Source: Rhodocyclaceae bacterium
GTDB lineage: Bacteria; Pseudomonadota; Gammaproteobacteria; Burkholderiales; Rhodocyclaceae
NCBI GenBank assembly: GCA_023150275.1
Contig: JAKLLG010000003.1
Location: 212,869-276,868, forward strand
Length of the DNA: 64,000 bases
Reading direction: 5' to 3'
The notes under the pieces are model-generated. The model was not told the DNA's origin and made no database searches. It saw nothing but the letters and a program-made list of their open reading frames with translations. Positions 35,447-45,010 of this stretch are shown here, one piece after another. Position numbers and translations under genes: made by a program. Every line of letters starts with the position of its first letter. Positions within the stretch are counted from its first letter, which is position 1.

Positions 35447-35458
35447 GCTGGTTCCTCC

Positions 35459-38158
35459 TTAAACCGACATCGGGTTCGGCTTGTTGGTATCGATCCCATA
35501 TTTCAGGATCGCCTCGGCGACCTTGCTGCGGTCGATCTCGCCGTCGTCGGCGAGCGCCTTCAGCGCGGCCAGCGTCACCCAGTAGCGGTTCACCTCGAAG
35601 AAGTGGCGCAACTGCTCGCGCGTGTCCGAACGGCCGAAGCCGTCGGTGCCGAGCGTGACGTAGCGGCGATTGATGAACGGGCGGATCTGTTCCGAGTAGA
35701 GGCGCACGTAGTCGGTTGCGGCAACCACCGGGCCGCGCGTGTCGGCGAGGCACTGCTCGACGTGCGACAGCTTCGGTTTGTCGGCCGGGTTGAGCAGGTT
35801 CCAGCGCTGTACGTCGTTGCCGTTGCGCGAGAGTTCGTTCATCGACGGGCAGCCCCACAGGTCGGCATCGACACCCCAGTCCTGCTTGAGCAGTTCGGCG
35901 GCGGCGATGACTTCGCGGAAGATCGTGCCCGAGCCAAGCAACTGCACGCGCGGCGCGGCCTTCTTGCCGGAGGCGGCTTCGCCCTTCCGGAACAGGTACA
36001 TGCCCTTGAGGATGTCCTGCTCGGCGCCCTGCGGCATTTCCGGATGCTCGTAGTTCTCGTTCATCACGGTCAGGTAGTAGAAGATGTCTTCCTGCTCCTG
36101 ATACATGCGGCGCAGGCCGTCCTGCGCGATGACGGCGACTTCGTACTGGAAGGTCGGGTCGTACGAAACGCAGTTCGGCACCAGGTTGGCGAGGATATGG
36201 CTGTGGCCGTCCTCGTGCTGCAGGCCTTCGCCGTTCAGCGTCGTGCGGCCGGCGGTGCCGCCGATCAGGAAGCCGCGGCAGCGCTGGTCGCCGGCGGCCC
36301 AGACGAGGTCCATCACGCGCTGCAGACCGAACATCGAGTAGCAGATGTAGAACGGAATCATCTGCACGTTATGCACCGAGTAGGCGGTGGCGGCGGCGAT
36401 CCAGTCGGCCATCGAGCCGGCTTCGTTGATGCCTTCCTGCAGTACCTGGCCGGTCTTCGACTCCTTGTAGAACATCAGCTGGTCGTGGTCTTCCGGCACG
36501 TACTTCTGGCCTTCCTGGTTCCAGATGCCGACCTGGCGGAACATGCCTTCCATGCCGAAGGTACGCGATTCGTCCGGCACGATCGGCACCACGTTCTGGC
36601 CGACGTTCTTGTCCTTCAACAGCATGTTCATGATGCGCACGATGGCCATCGTCGTCGACAGCTCGCGACCGCTGCCCGAGGCCTTCAGCAGCGCGTCGAA
36701 AGTGGCGAGCGGCGGCACGGCGAGCGGTGCTGCCTTGCGGCGGCGCTGCGGCAGGTAGCCACCGAGCGCGGCGCGATGCTCGCGCAGATATTTCTGCTCT
36801 GCCGAATCTTCCGGGAAGGTGAGGAACGGGATGTCGTCGAGCTTGTCGTCCGGCACTGGCAGCGAGAAGCGGTCGCGGAAGCGCTTGATCTGATCGCGAT
36901 CCATCTTCTTGGCCTGGTGGCTGATGTTCATTGCCTCGCCCGCATCGCCCATGCCGAAGCCTTTGATGGTCTTGGCGAGAATCAGCGTCGGCTGACCCTT
37001 GTGCTTGATGGCGCGATCGTAGGCGGCGAAGATCTTGAACAGGTCATGGCCGCCGCGGTTGAGGTTCCAGATCTCGTCGTCGGTCCAGTCGGCGACCAGC
37101 GCCTTCAGCTCCGGCGTGTTGAAGAAGTGCTCGCGCACGTAGGCGCCGTCCTTCGCCTTGAAGGTCTGGTAGTCGCCATCCACGCACGCCATCATGCGCG
37201 CCTTGAGGATGCCCTTCTTGTCGCGGGCGAGCAGCGCATCCCAGTGCGTGCCCCAGATCAGCTTGATCACATTCCAGCCGGCGCCGCGGAACTCGCCTTC
37301 GAGTTCCTGGATGATCTTGCCGTTGCCGCGCACCGGGCCGTCGAGACGCTGCAGGTTGCAGTTGATGACGAAGATCAGGTTGTCGAGCTTCTCGCGGCCG
37401 GCCATGCCGATGGCGCCGAGCGATTCGACTTCATCGGTCTCGCCGTCGCCGAGGAAGGCCCAGACCTTGCGCTGCTCCGCCTTGGCGGCATCGATCAGGC
37501 CGCGGCTGGCGAGGTACTTCATGAAGCGCGCCTGGTAGATGGCCTGGATCGGGCCGAGGCCCATCGAGACGGTGGGGAACTGCCAGAAGTCCGGCATCAG
37601 CCAGGGGTGCGGGTAGGACGAGATGCCCTTGCCGTCGACTTCCTGGCGGAAGTTTTCCATCTGCTCCGGCGTCAGCCGGCCGAGCATGAAGGCGCGCGCA
37701 TAGACGCCGGGCACGGCATGCCCCTGGAAGAAGACGAGATCGCCGCCGGTGTCGTGGTCGATGTTCTTCCAGAAATGCGAGAAGCCGACGTCGTAGAGCG
37801 CGGCAGCGGAGGCGAAGGAGGCGATATGGCCGCCGACGTTGGTGTGCTTGTTGGCGCGCACCACCATCGCCATCGCGTTCCAGCGGATGTAGTTGTGGAT
37901 GCGGATTTCGAGGTCGGGGTTGCCGGGGTACTTCGGCTGCTGATCGACCGGGATGGTGTTGATGTATTCGGTGTTGGCGCTGTAGGGAATGTCGATGCCC
38001 TGCTCGCGCGCCTGTTCGATCAGGTCTTCGATCAGGAAGTGCGCGCGTTCGGCGCCCTCCTTGTCGACCACGCCGGCGAGGGCGTCGCGCCACTCCTGTG
38101 TCTCTTGCGGGTCGATGTCGATCGCCCCGACGGGCATGTTGTCCGGTTGTGCCGCCAT
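35459..38158 (-). CDS. aceE: Pyruvate dehydrogenase E1, homodimeric type
   Basis: 899 aa, the usual length for the homodimeric E1 of gamma/betaproteobacteria. The thiamine diphosphate motif runs from FLGDGETDEVESLGAIG to NCNLQRLDGP (GDG, ~28 residues, N). It decarboxylates pyruvate and reductively acetylates the lipoyl groups of AceF. ATG 38158 follows GGAGGCAAGCC. It is the first gene of the operon; a sigma-70-like promoter is seen about 195 nt upstream. No PdhR gene or obvious PdhR site is present, so its regulator is unknown. Confidence 0.96.
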   Translation of the reverse strand: MAAQPDNMPVGAIDIDPQETQEWRDALAGVVDKEGAERAHFLIEDLIEQAREQGIDIPYSANTEYINTIPVDQQPKYPGNPDLEIRIHNYIRWNAMAMVVRANKHTNVGGHIASFASAAALYDVGFSHFWKNIDHDTGGDLVFFQGHAVPGVYARAFMLGRLTPEQMENFRQEVDGKGISSYPHPWLMPDFWQFPTVSMGLGPIQAIYQARFMKYLASRGLIDAAKAEQRKVWAFLGDGETDEVESLGAIGMAGREKLDNLIFVINCNLQRLDGPVRGNGKIIQELEGEFRGAGWNVIKLIWGTHWDALLARDKKGILKARMMACVDGDYQTFKAKDGAYVREHFFNTPELKALVADWTDDEIWNLNRGGHDLFKIFAAYDRAIKHKGQPTLILAKTIKGFGMGDAGEAMNISHQAKKMDRDQIKRFRDRFSLPVPDDKLDDIPFLTFPEDSAEQKYLREHRAALGGYLPQRRRKAAPLAVPPLATFDALLKASGSGRELSTTMAIVRIMNMLLKDKNVGQNVVPIVPDESRTFGMEGMFRQVGIWNQEGQKYVPEDHDQLMFYKESKTGQVLQEGINEAGSMADWIAAATAYSVHNVQMIPFYICYSMFGLQRVMDLVWAAGDQRCRGFLIGGTAGRTTLNGEGLQHEDGHSHILANLVPNCVSYDPTFQYEVAVIAQDGLRRMYQEQEDIFYYLTVMNENYEHPEMPQGAEQDILKGMYLFRKGEAASGKKAAPRVQLLGSGTIFREVIAAAELLKQDWGVDADLWGCPSMNELSRNGNDVQRWNLLNPADKPKLSHVEQCLADTRGPVVAATDYVRLYSEQIRPFINRRYVTLGTDGFGRSDTREQLRHFFEVNRYWVTLAALKALADDGEIDRSKVAEAILKYGIDTNKPNPMSV

Positions 38159-38536
38159 GGCTTGCCTCCAGGTTATCTATATGTTGTAACCGCCATCGCG
38201 AGATGGCGGTGTCCGAGATCGACCGTCCGCAGCGCCACAGTACACCGAGCTGCTTGAACCGCATCCTGCGTCGTGAGCGAACGGATCTAGCTTAATACGG
38301 TGTCGGAACGATTAGTCCCGCACCGCACCAATGTGTATCATATTGCGAAACGCATTTTCGGTATACGGGAAATGTTTGTCAAGAGAATTTTGTTGCGGTG
38401 CGCCAGGAAGGTGGTGGAAAAGTCCCGCGTGCAAATTCCCGTTGATGGCGCATAATCAGACCAAACATGAAGAGCGATGCATGCTGCGACGGCAGTGGGG
38501 CGAGAGAGGGTCGCAGCGTCAGGAGACAGGCCGGCA
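38159..38536. other. Divergent intergenic region between aceE and the PAS-GGDEF-EAL gene
   Basis: 378 bp without a gene. It is AT-rich around 38330-38400 and holds a promoter toward aceE (below). I see no clear promoter toward the PAS gene and no strong inverted repeat. The part from 38477 is an in-frame extension of the PAS gene that would be translated if ATG 38477 is used. Confidence 0.6.
38354..38382 (-). promoter_or_regulatory. Sigma-70 promoter of the aceE operon
   Basis: On the minus strand a perfect -35 TTGACA (38382-38377), a 17-nt spacer and GAAAAT (38359-38354, 4/6 match). Transcription would start near 38347, giving a leader of ~190 nt before aceE. Confidence 0.55.
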
Positions 38537-41500
38537 ATGTTGGGCAAACTCGTCGATGCAGTGAATGCTCCATCCTGCGCTGTGGATCGCGCGGGCAAGG
38601 TACTGGCCTGCAATCACGCATTTGCCGACCTGCTCGGGTTCGCGCCCGCCGATGTGCGCGGGCAGCCGCTGGCACGTCGCCTGTCCGGTGCCGACAGCGC
38701 CCTGCTCGCCGAACGTTTGGCGGCACCCGATCAGACAGCACCGCTCGCGATCGATCTGCGCGGTGCCGAGGGGGGCGGTGGCGGGGCGCTGCTTGAGTTT
38801 TTCCCGGTTGGCGACCAGCTGCTCGTCATCGCCAGAGGCATCGATAACGATGCCCGTCGAGGCACCGAGAGCGTCGACCGGACCCTGCGCGAATATCATT
38901 CGCTCCTGGTCAATGCGCCGGTCGGCATCGGTTTCTCGTTGAACCGGCGCACCGTGCGCTACAACCAGCGCTTTGCCGAAATGTTCGGTTACGCCGGCGA
39001 TGAAGGCATCGGCCGCCCGACCCGTGATCTCTACGACAGCGACGAGGCATATGCGGCCGTCGGCGCAAAGGCGTTTCCGCTGCTTTCACAAGGGCAGCCC
39101 TTCGAGGCCGAAATGCGCATGCGGCGTCAGGATGGCCGGCTGTTCTGGGCACACGCCGTGGCGTATCTGGTTGATCATGCCGACCCGGCGCAGGGCACGA
39201 TCTGGATCATTTCCGACATCGACGAGAAGAAGACCATTCAGGAGGCGCTTGACCGCTCGCTGCTCGAAATGACGGCGATCTTCGACAATGCAGCGGTCGG
39301 CATCCTCTTTTCGCGTAACCGGATCATCGAGCGTTGCAACCAGTGCGGTGCCGAAATTTTCGGCTATGACGCGCCTGAGCAGCTGATAGGGCAACCCGGT
39401 CTGACGCTGTATCCCGATGCCGAAAGCTATACCCGGGTCGGCGCCGTTGCGGGACCTTTGCTTGGTGCCGGCGAAGCGTTCGCGGCCGATTGGCAGATGC
39501 GTCGCCGCGACGGCAGCGCCGTATGGTGTCGCATCTACGCGCGCGCCGTCGATCCCCTGCGTACGGATCGTGGCACGGTATGGATATTCGCCGATATCGC
39601 CGAAGCCAAGCGTACCGAGGAAACCCTGCAGCAGACCCTGCGCGAGATGGAAGCGATCATGCGCAACGCTTCGGTCGGCGTGCTGATCACGCGCAATCGC
39701 AGCATGGTGCGCTACAACGCGAATTTCGCCGAGGTGTTCGGCTTCAGCGGTGAAGCGGGCATCGGTCGCCCGGCACGCCTGCTTTTCCGCAGCGATGAGG
39801 AATATGCAGACGTTGGCGCCAGGGCTGGCCCACTGCTCGGCAGCGGTAAGCCCTTCCAGCAGGAACTGTGGATGCGCCGCCAGGATGGCAGCGACATCTG
39901 GGTCAACCTGATCGGCTACGTGGAAAACCCCGAGTCGCCGGCGGCGGGAACGATCTGGATTCTGGAGGATCGCAGCGCGTTCCGGCGCGCCGAGGAGGCG
40001 CTCAAGCGCGCGCACGATGAGCAGCAGTTGATCCTCGACCACAGCGTCGTTGGCATCGGCTTCGTCAAGAACCGTGTCTTCCAGCGCTGCAACAGCCGGC
40101 TGGAGGAGATCTACGGGTTCGCGCCCGGCGAACTGACTGGCCAGCCCACACGCGTCACCTTCCTTTCCGATCGTCTCCATGAATCGGTTGGAGAAGCCGC
40201 CTATGCCGTGCTGGCGCGTGGCGAAACCTATGCGGCGGAGGGTATTCACCGCCGCCGCAACGGTGATCCGTTCTGGGTGCGCATCACGGGGCGCGCCATC
40301 GATCCTGCCGATCCGCAGGGCGGCTCCATCTGGAACTACGAGGACATCACCGACCGCAAACTCGCCGAGGAATCGCTGCGCGAGAGCGAAACGCTGCAGC
40401 GTGCGATCCTCGACAGCGCCAACCTGATGATTATTGCCACCGATCGCGACGGGCGCATCGTCACCGCCAACCCGGCCAGCGAAAAGCTGCTTGGATGGTC
40501 GGCGGGCGAGCTTGCGCGCGCGTTGCCGACGGATACCTTCATCGATACGAGCGCCATCGATGAGCAGCGTGAAGCGCTCTTCGCCGACCTCGGCTACGAA
40601 GCCATCGATGCGCTCGATGTGCTGCTCGCACGCGCGCGCCTGGGCACTATCGATGAGCGCGAATGGCGGTTCCGCCGCCGCGACGGTACGACCTTGCCGG
40701 TGCAACTCTCGGTGTCGCCGCTGCACCACGGCGTGGGGCCGGTGCGCGGGTTCCTGCTGGTGGCCGCCGACATCACCGAGCGGCTGGAGGCCGAGCAGGC
40801 GCTGAAACGTTCACATGAGCAGCTCGAAGTGCGCGTGCGCGAACGCACCGCGGAGCTTGAGGCGGAAATGGTTGAACGTCGCCGTGCCGAGCAGCGCCTC
40901 AAGTACCTCGCGCACCACGATAGCCTGACCGGCCTGCCGAATCGGACCCTGCTCGCCCGGCGCCTTGGTGAGGCGATCGAGAACTCCGCGGCACAGAACC
41001 TGATGGCTGCCGTGATGTTCATCGATCTTGATCGCTTCAAGAACATCAACGACTCCCTCGGCCATCACGCCGGCGATGCCTTGCTCAAGGAAGTGGCGCA
41101 GCGCATCACTGGCGTGCTGCGTGCAGGCGATACCGTTGCGCGCATCGGCGGCGACGAATTTGTCGTCGTGCTGCCTTGCCTCGATCTGGCGCAGCATGCC
41201 GAGCTGATCGCCGGAAAACTGCACGAGGTACTGCAGCGGCCAGTTCGCGTGGCCGGCCACGAGCTGGTCGCCACGCCGTCGATTGGCATCTGCCTCTACC
41301 CGAACGATGGCGCCAGCGCCGACGCCTTGCTGAGAAATGCCGATGCGGCGATGTACGCTGCCAAGGGCGCCGGGCGCAATGCGATCCGCCGCTTTGAAGT
41401 GGCGATGACGCAGAGCGCCGAGCAGTATTTCCAGATCGAGATTGCACTGCGTCGGGCGATCGAGCGCGGCGAGTTCGTGCCCTACTTTCAGCCATGGATC

Positions 41501-42202
41501 GATCTGGCTGATCAGTCGATCGCCGGTATGGAAGTGCTGGTGCGCTGGCGCCATCCCGAGCTCGGACTCGTGCCGCCGATGCGCTTCATCCCCGTGGCGG
41601 AGGAGGCCGGACTTATCGCCGCAATTGGTGAACAGGTTATTCGTGCCGCATGCCAGCAATTGCGAACGTGGGATGTGGCTGGGCTGCATGTGCCAGTGTT
41701 GGCGGTGAACCTGTCGCCGATGCAGTTCCGTGACCCGCGCCTTGTTGATGTGATCAGCGAGATTCTCGCGGAGACGGGCAGCGATCCGGCGCGTATCGAG
41801 CTGGAAATTACCGAGACGGCGATCATGCAGGATGGCGAACTGACAATGGCGACGCTGCGCCGGATGAAGGACGCCGGTTTTCATCTGTCGGTCGATGATT
41901 TCGGTACCGGATATTCGAGCCTGGCTTATCTGAAGCGCTTCCCGGTGGACAAGCTGAAGGTCGACCGATCCTTCGTCATGGACATGGTGCGCGACGCGAA
42001 CGACGATGCGATCGTCCGTACGGTGGTGGCGCTGGCCAAGGCCCTGCGCCTGAAAGTGACCGCCGAAGGGGTGGAGACTGCCGCGCAGCGCGACGCGCTG
42101 CGCGAGATGAACTGCGACTTTGCGCAAGGATTCTTCTACTTCCGGCCACAAGCGGCCGGCGACATCGAGCAGGAACTGCTGGGGCGTTTGCTTAGTGCCT
42201 GA
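38537..42202 (+). CDS. Six-PAS GGDEF-EAL c-di-GMP protein
   Basis: About 1221 aa, cytoplasmic, with no membrane helix. Six PAS domains run to residue ~755. PAS 2-5 (about 115-585) are mutually similar tandem copies: each has a VGI/VGV-x-F start, RYN- or RCN-type motif, MRRQDG-like turn and a GTIWI end. A coiled coil leads into GGDEF (RIGGDEF near 870, with an RAGD inhibitory site five residues before) and EAL (MEVLVRWRHPELG near 997; EITETAIMQD, DDFGTGYSSLAY, KVDRSFV, AEGVE). Both catalytic sites look intact; EVL for EAL keeps the essential Glu. ATG 38537 has AGGAG 11 nt upstream; ATG 38477 is the alternative. Confidence 0.92.
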   Translation: MLGKLVDAVNAPSCAVDRAGKVLACNHAFADLLGFAPADVRGQPLARRLSGADSALLAERLAAPDQTAPLAIDLRGAEGGGGGALLEFFPVGDQLLVIARGIDNDARRGTESVDRTLREYHSLLVNAPVGIGFSLNRRTVRYNQRFAEMFGYAGDEGIGRPTRDLYDSDEAYAAVGAKAFPLLSQGQPFEAEMRMRRQDGRLFWAHAVAYLVDHADPAQGTIWIISDIDEKKTIQEALDRSLLEMTAIFDNAAVGILFSRNRIIERCNQCGAEIFGYDAPEQLIGQPGLTLYPDAESYTRVGAVAGPLLGAGEAFAADWQMRRRDGSAVWCRIYARAVDPLRTDRGTVWIFADIAEAKRTEETLQQTLREMEAIMRNASVGVLITRNRSMVRYNANFAEVFGFSGEAGIGRPARLLFRSDEEYADVGARAGPLLGSGKPFQQELWMRRQDGSDIWVNLIGYVENPESPAAGTIWILEDRSAFRRAEEALKRAHDEQQLILDHSVVGIGFVKNRVFQRCNSRLEEIYGFAPGELTGQPTRVTFLSDRLHESVGEAAYAVLARGETYAAEGIHRRRNGDPFWVRITGRAIDPADPQGGSIWNYEDITDRKLAEESLRESETLQRAILDSANLMIIATDRDGRIVTANPASEKLLGWSAGELARALPTDTFIDTSAIDEQREALFADLGYEAIDALDVLLARARLGTIDEREWRFRRRDGTTLPVQLSVSPLHHGVGPVRGFLLVAADITERLEAEQALKRSHEQLEVRVRERTAELEAEMVERRRAEQRLKYLAHHDSLTGLPNRTLLARRLGEAIENSAAQNLMAAVMFIDLDRFKNINDSLGHHAGDALLKEVAQRITGVLRAGDTVARIGGDEFVVVLPCLDLAQHAELIAGKLHEVLQRPVRVAGHELVATPSIGICLYPNDGASADALLRNADAAMYAAKGAGRNAIRRFEVAMTQSAEQYFQIEIALRRAIERGEFVPYFQPWIDLADQSIAGMEVLVRWRHPELGLVPPMRFIPVAEEAGLIAAIGEQVIRAACQQLRTWDVAGLHVPVLAVNLSPMQFRDPRLVDVISEILAETGSDPARIELEITETAIMQDGELTMATLRRMKDAGFHLSVDDFGTGYSSLAYLKRFPVDKLKVDRSFVMDMVRDANDDAIVRTVVALAKALRLKVTAEGVETAAQRDALREMNCDFAQGFFYFRPQAAGDIEQELLGRLLSA

Positions 42203-42212
42203 TCGCCACGAA

Positions 42213-42254
42213 TTGATCTGAATCAACGTGAAAGTGATACACAATCGCTATTTT
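42213..42254 (+). promoter_or_regulatory. FNR-box promoter of iorAB
   Basis: TTGATCTGAATCAA (42213-42226) is a perfect match to the FNR/ANR consensus TTGAT-N4-ATCAA. A TATTTT -10 element lies at 42249-42254, so transcription would start near 42261 and the box would be centred at about -41.5, the class II activator position. iorA starts at 42298. Activation under anaerobic conditions is the natural reading. Confidence 0.8.
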
Positions 42255-42297
42255 GTGCCCTCGTTTTTGAATCATATTCGCAAGACAAGGAGACCCC

Positions 42298-44178
42298 ATG
42301 GCGGCAGTCATGCCCGCGCCGGCGCAGAGCCGGCTTCTGATGTCCGGCAACGAGGCGGTGTCGCGCGCCGTGTGGGAGTCCGGGGTGAAGGTGGCGGCGG
42401 CCTATCCGGGCACGCCGGCGACCGAGATGCTGGAAGTCATCTCGACCTATCCGGATCTCTATGCCGAGTGGGCGGTCAACGAGAAGACCTCGCTGGAAAT
42501 CGCCTTCGGTGCCGCCATGGCCGGATCGCGCGCCTTCTGCGCGATGAAGCACGTCGGCCTCAACGTCGCTTCCGATGCACTGATGACGCTGACGCTGACC
42601 GGCGTCGCCGGCGGCCTGGTGATCGCCGTCGCCGACGACGTCGGCCTGTCCTCGTCGCAGAACGAACAGGATTCCCGCTTCTGGGGCCGCTTCGCGCACG
42701 TGCCGATCCTGGAGCCGGCCGATTCGCAGGAAGCCTACGAACAGACGAAGCTGGCCTTCGAACTCTCCGAGCGCTTCCAGACCGTGGTCATCCTGCGCAT
42801 GACGACGCGCATCTGCCACGTGAAGGGACTGGTCACCGTTGGCGAGCGCGTGCCGCACGTCGCCGCCGGCTTCAAGAAGGAACCGGCGCGCTGGGTGATG
42901 GTGCCGGGCGCCGCGCAGAAGCGCATTCCGCTGATGTTCCAGCGCGAGGCTGACCTGCGCGCGGAGGCGGAAGTGACCGCGCTCAACTTCGTCGATGCCG
43001 GCAGCGACCGCCGCGTCGGCTTCGTTACCTCCGGCCCGGCCTACATGCACATCAAGGAAGCCTACCCGGAGGCGCCGGTGCTCAAGCTCGGTCTCTCCTA
43101 CCCGGCGCCGTTCGAAAAGATCCGCGCCTTCGCGGCGACGGTCGAGCAATGCGTCGTCGTCGAGGAAGTCGAGCCGCTGCTCGAAACCGAGATCAAGGCG
43201 CAGGGCATCAAGGTCATCGGCAAGGAAATCCTGCCGCGGCAGGGCGAACTGGCACCGCACGTACTCAAGCCGGCGATCGGCCGCCTGCTCGGCGAGGAAG
43301 TGGTCGAGCCGGAGAAGAAACCCGCGCGCGCCGTCGCGCCGCTGCCAGTCTTCCCGCGTCCGCCGACGATGTGCGTTGCCTGTCCGCACCTCGGCGTCTA
43401 TTACACGCTGGCGCAACTGCGCAACATCACCATCTCCGGCGACATCGGCTGCTACACGCTCGGCTTCGGCCATCCGTGGAACGCGCTCGACGCCTGCATC
43501 TCGATGGGCGCCTCGATGGGCATGGCGCTCGGCCTCGACAAGGGCCGTGGCGAGAGCGACAAGGACAAGAAGATCGTCGCCGTGATCGGTGACTCGACCT
43601 TCATGCACATGGGCATGCAGGGCCTGCTCGACATCGTCTACAACAAGGGCAATGTCACGGTGCTGCTGCTCGACAACCGCGCCGTCGGCATGACCGGCGG
43701 CCAGGACAACCCGGGCACTGGCCGCGACATCCATGGCGATCCGGCGCCGCGCGTGGACTTCGCCGCGATCGTGAAGGCGCTCGGCGTCAAGGAAGAGCGG
43801 GTGCACGTGGTGAACCCCTACGAGCTGCCGACGCTGTTCAAGACCGTGCGCGAGGAAACGAAGATTCCGGAACCGTCGGTGATCATCACCAACCAGCCCT
43901 GCGTGCTGGTCGATCACTACCACGGCCTGAAGCCCTACACCGTCATCGACGACAAGTGCACCGGCTGCGGCAACTGCCTCGACACCGGCTGCCCGGCGAT
44001 CCACGTGACCAGGCGCGATTCGGTGGTGAAGCCCTCGGGCAAGACCGTCGACCTCGCCTGGGTGCGCATCGAAAGCTCGGTGTGTACCGGCTGCGGCCTG
44101 TGCGTGCAGCCGTGCGCGCCGGATGCCATCGTGCATGCGGACAAGGTCATCCAGATCAAGGCTCTGCAAAGGCACTGA
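42298..44178 (+). CDS. iorA: Indolepyruvate:ferredoxin oxidoreductase, alpha subunit
   Basis: 626 aa. Residues ~15-330 are the pyrimidine-binding half (AAYPGTPATEMLEVI, CAMKHVGLNVASDALM); the TPP half has CVACPHLGVYYTL, GDIGCYTLGFG and GDSTFMHMGMQ...NRAVGMTGGQD. The C-terminus carries two ferredoxin-type cluster motifs, CTGCGNCLDTGCP and CTGCGLCVQPCAP. With IorB it oxidatively decarboxylates aryl pyruvates (indolepyruvate, phenylpyruvate) to aryl-CoA and reduces ferredoxin, in aromatic amino-acid or phenylacetate metabolism. Such enzymes are oxygen-sensitive, which fits the FNR box upstream. AAGGAG is 5 nt before ATG 42298. Confidence 0.95.
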   Translation: MAAVMPAPAQSRLLMSGNEAVSRAVWESGVKVAAAYPGTPATEMLEVISTYPDLYAEWAVNEKTSLEIAFGAAMAGSRAFCAMKHVGLNVASDALMTLTLTGVAGGLVIAVADDVGLSSSQNEQDSRFWGRFAHVPILEPADSQEAYEQTKLAFELSERFQTVVILRMTTRICHVKGLVTVGERVPHVAAGFKKEPARWVMVPGAAQKRIPLMFQREADLRAEAEVTALNFVDAGSDRRVGFVTSGPAYMHIKEAYPEAPVLKLGLSYPAPFEKIRAFAATVEQCVVVEEVEPLLETEIKAQGIKVIGKEILPRQGELAPHVLKPAIGRLLGEEVVEPEKKPARAVAPLPVFPRPPTMCVACPHLGVYYTLAQLRNITISGDIGCYTLGFGHPWNALDACISMGASMGMALGLDKGRGESDKDKKIVAVIGDSTFMHMGMQGLLDIVYNKGNVTVLLLDNRAVGMTGGQDNPGTGRDIHGDPAPRVDFAAIVKALGVKEERVHVVNPYELPTLFKTVREETKIPEPSVIITNQPCVLVDHYHGLKPYTVIDDKCTGCGNCLDTGCPAIHVTRRDSVVKPSGKTVDLAWVRIESSVCTGCGLCVQPCAPDAIVHADKVIQIKALQRH

Positions 44179-44198
44179 GATGAGAACCTTCCCCCCGA

Positions 44199-44294
44199 CC
44201 CCCTTCCCGTGGAAGGGGGCGATGACGGTGCAGCCGCATGCGCGGCTTTCAATGAATACGACGCTGCCCCCTTGGGGCGGCCCTGCGGAGGCAG
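44199..44294. repeat. REP-like hairpin element between iorA and iorB
   Basis: Two hairpins fill the gap: CCCCCTTCC-CGT-GGAAGGGGG (44199-44219), and GCTGCC...GGCAGC (about 44264-44294) with CCCC-TT-GGGG inside. The first shares its core with the 111-bp repeats at 905-1229 in inverse order. The right end, GCGGAGGCAGC, also supplies the iorB ribosome site. Confidence 0.7.
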
Positions 44295-44295
44295 C

Positions 44296-44928
44296 ATGAG
44301 TGACATCACCAACATCCTCGTCGTCGGCGTCGGTGGCCAAGGCGTCATGACGGCGACCGAGATCCTCGCCGAAGCGGCAATCGCCCTCGGCCACGACGTC
44401 AAGAAAACCGAAGTCGCCGGCATGGCGCAGCGCGGCGGCGTCGTCTCGTCGCACCTGCGCTTCGGGCCGAAGGTGCTCTCGCCGCAGATCGCGCCGGGCA
44501 CCGCCGATGTCCTGCTCGCCTTCGAGGCGGCGGAGGGCATGCGCTGGCGCCACATGATGCGGCCGGATGCGCTGGCCCTGATCAACACCGGCAACCTGGC
44601 GCCGCCGGTCGTCGAACTCGGACTGTTCGAATATCCCGCCGACCCGATCGGCGAGATGCGTACCTCCGGTGCCCGCGTCTATTCCTTCGATGCGTCGGCG
44701 ATCGCCAATGAACTCGGCAATATCCGCCTCGGCAACACCGTCATGCTCGGCGCCATCGCGGACCACCTGCCATTCTCGGCCGAAGTGCTTGAAAACTGCG
44801 TGCTGCAGCGCTTTTCGAGGAAGGGTGAGCAGGTCATCGAAATGAACCGAAAAGCTTTCGCCGCCGGCCGTGCTGCTGCCGCAGAGGCCGCCAAGACACA
44901 AGGCACTGCAGAACCGGCTACGGCCTGA
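44296..44928 (+). CDS. iorB: Indolepyruvate:ferredoxin oxidoreductase, beta subunit
   Basis: 210 aa, the gamma-type (KorC/PorG) subunit: [20 protein letters not shown] opens a Rossmann-like fold, followed by [21 protein letters not shown] and [14 protein letters not shown]. It pairs with IorA; it has no cofactor motif of its own. ATG 44296 is 5 nt after GGAGG, part of the REP-like element that separates it from iorA by 117 nt. A strong hairpin terminator lies 29 nt after its stop. Confidence 0.94.
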   Translation: MSDITNILVVGVGGQGVMTATEILAEAAIALGHDVKKTEVAGMAQRGGVVSSHLRFGPKVLSPQIAPGTADVLLAFEAAEGMRWRHMMRPDALALINTGNLAPPVVELGLFEYPADPIGEMRTSGARVYSFDASAIANELGNIRLGNTVMLGAIADHLPFSAEVLENCVLQRFSRKGEQVIEMNRKAFAAGRAAAAEAAKTQGTAEPATA

Positions 44929-44956
44929 TTGCGGTAAAATACGCAATCCGATCAAA

Positions 44957-44999
44957 GGGAAAGGCGAGAGACACCTCTCGCCTTTCCCCTTTTCTTTTG
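44957..44999 (+). terminator. Rho-independent terminator after iorB / in the folD leader
   Basis: GGGAAAGGCGAGAG, loop ACAC, CTCTCGCCTTTCCC (perfect 14-bp stem, 44957-44988) then CTTTTCTTTTG. It ends the iorAB transcript. folD starts only 11 nt after the T-rich tail; a TAAAAT -10-like box lies just upstream (44935-44940). Confidence 0.88.
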
Positions 45000-45010
45000 A
45001 TGGTACGAAG

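Noticed and set aside
33416..38257. A 1613-codon open frame on the + strand opposite aceE, aceF and lpdA
   Set aside because: It is a shadow of the GC-rich, codon-biased pyruvate dehydrogenase genes. Its product is low-complexity (runs of Ala/Gly, then His/Arg/Asp/Val-rich) with no domain, and the minus-strand genes are certain.
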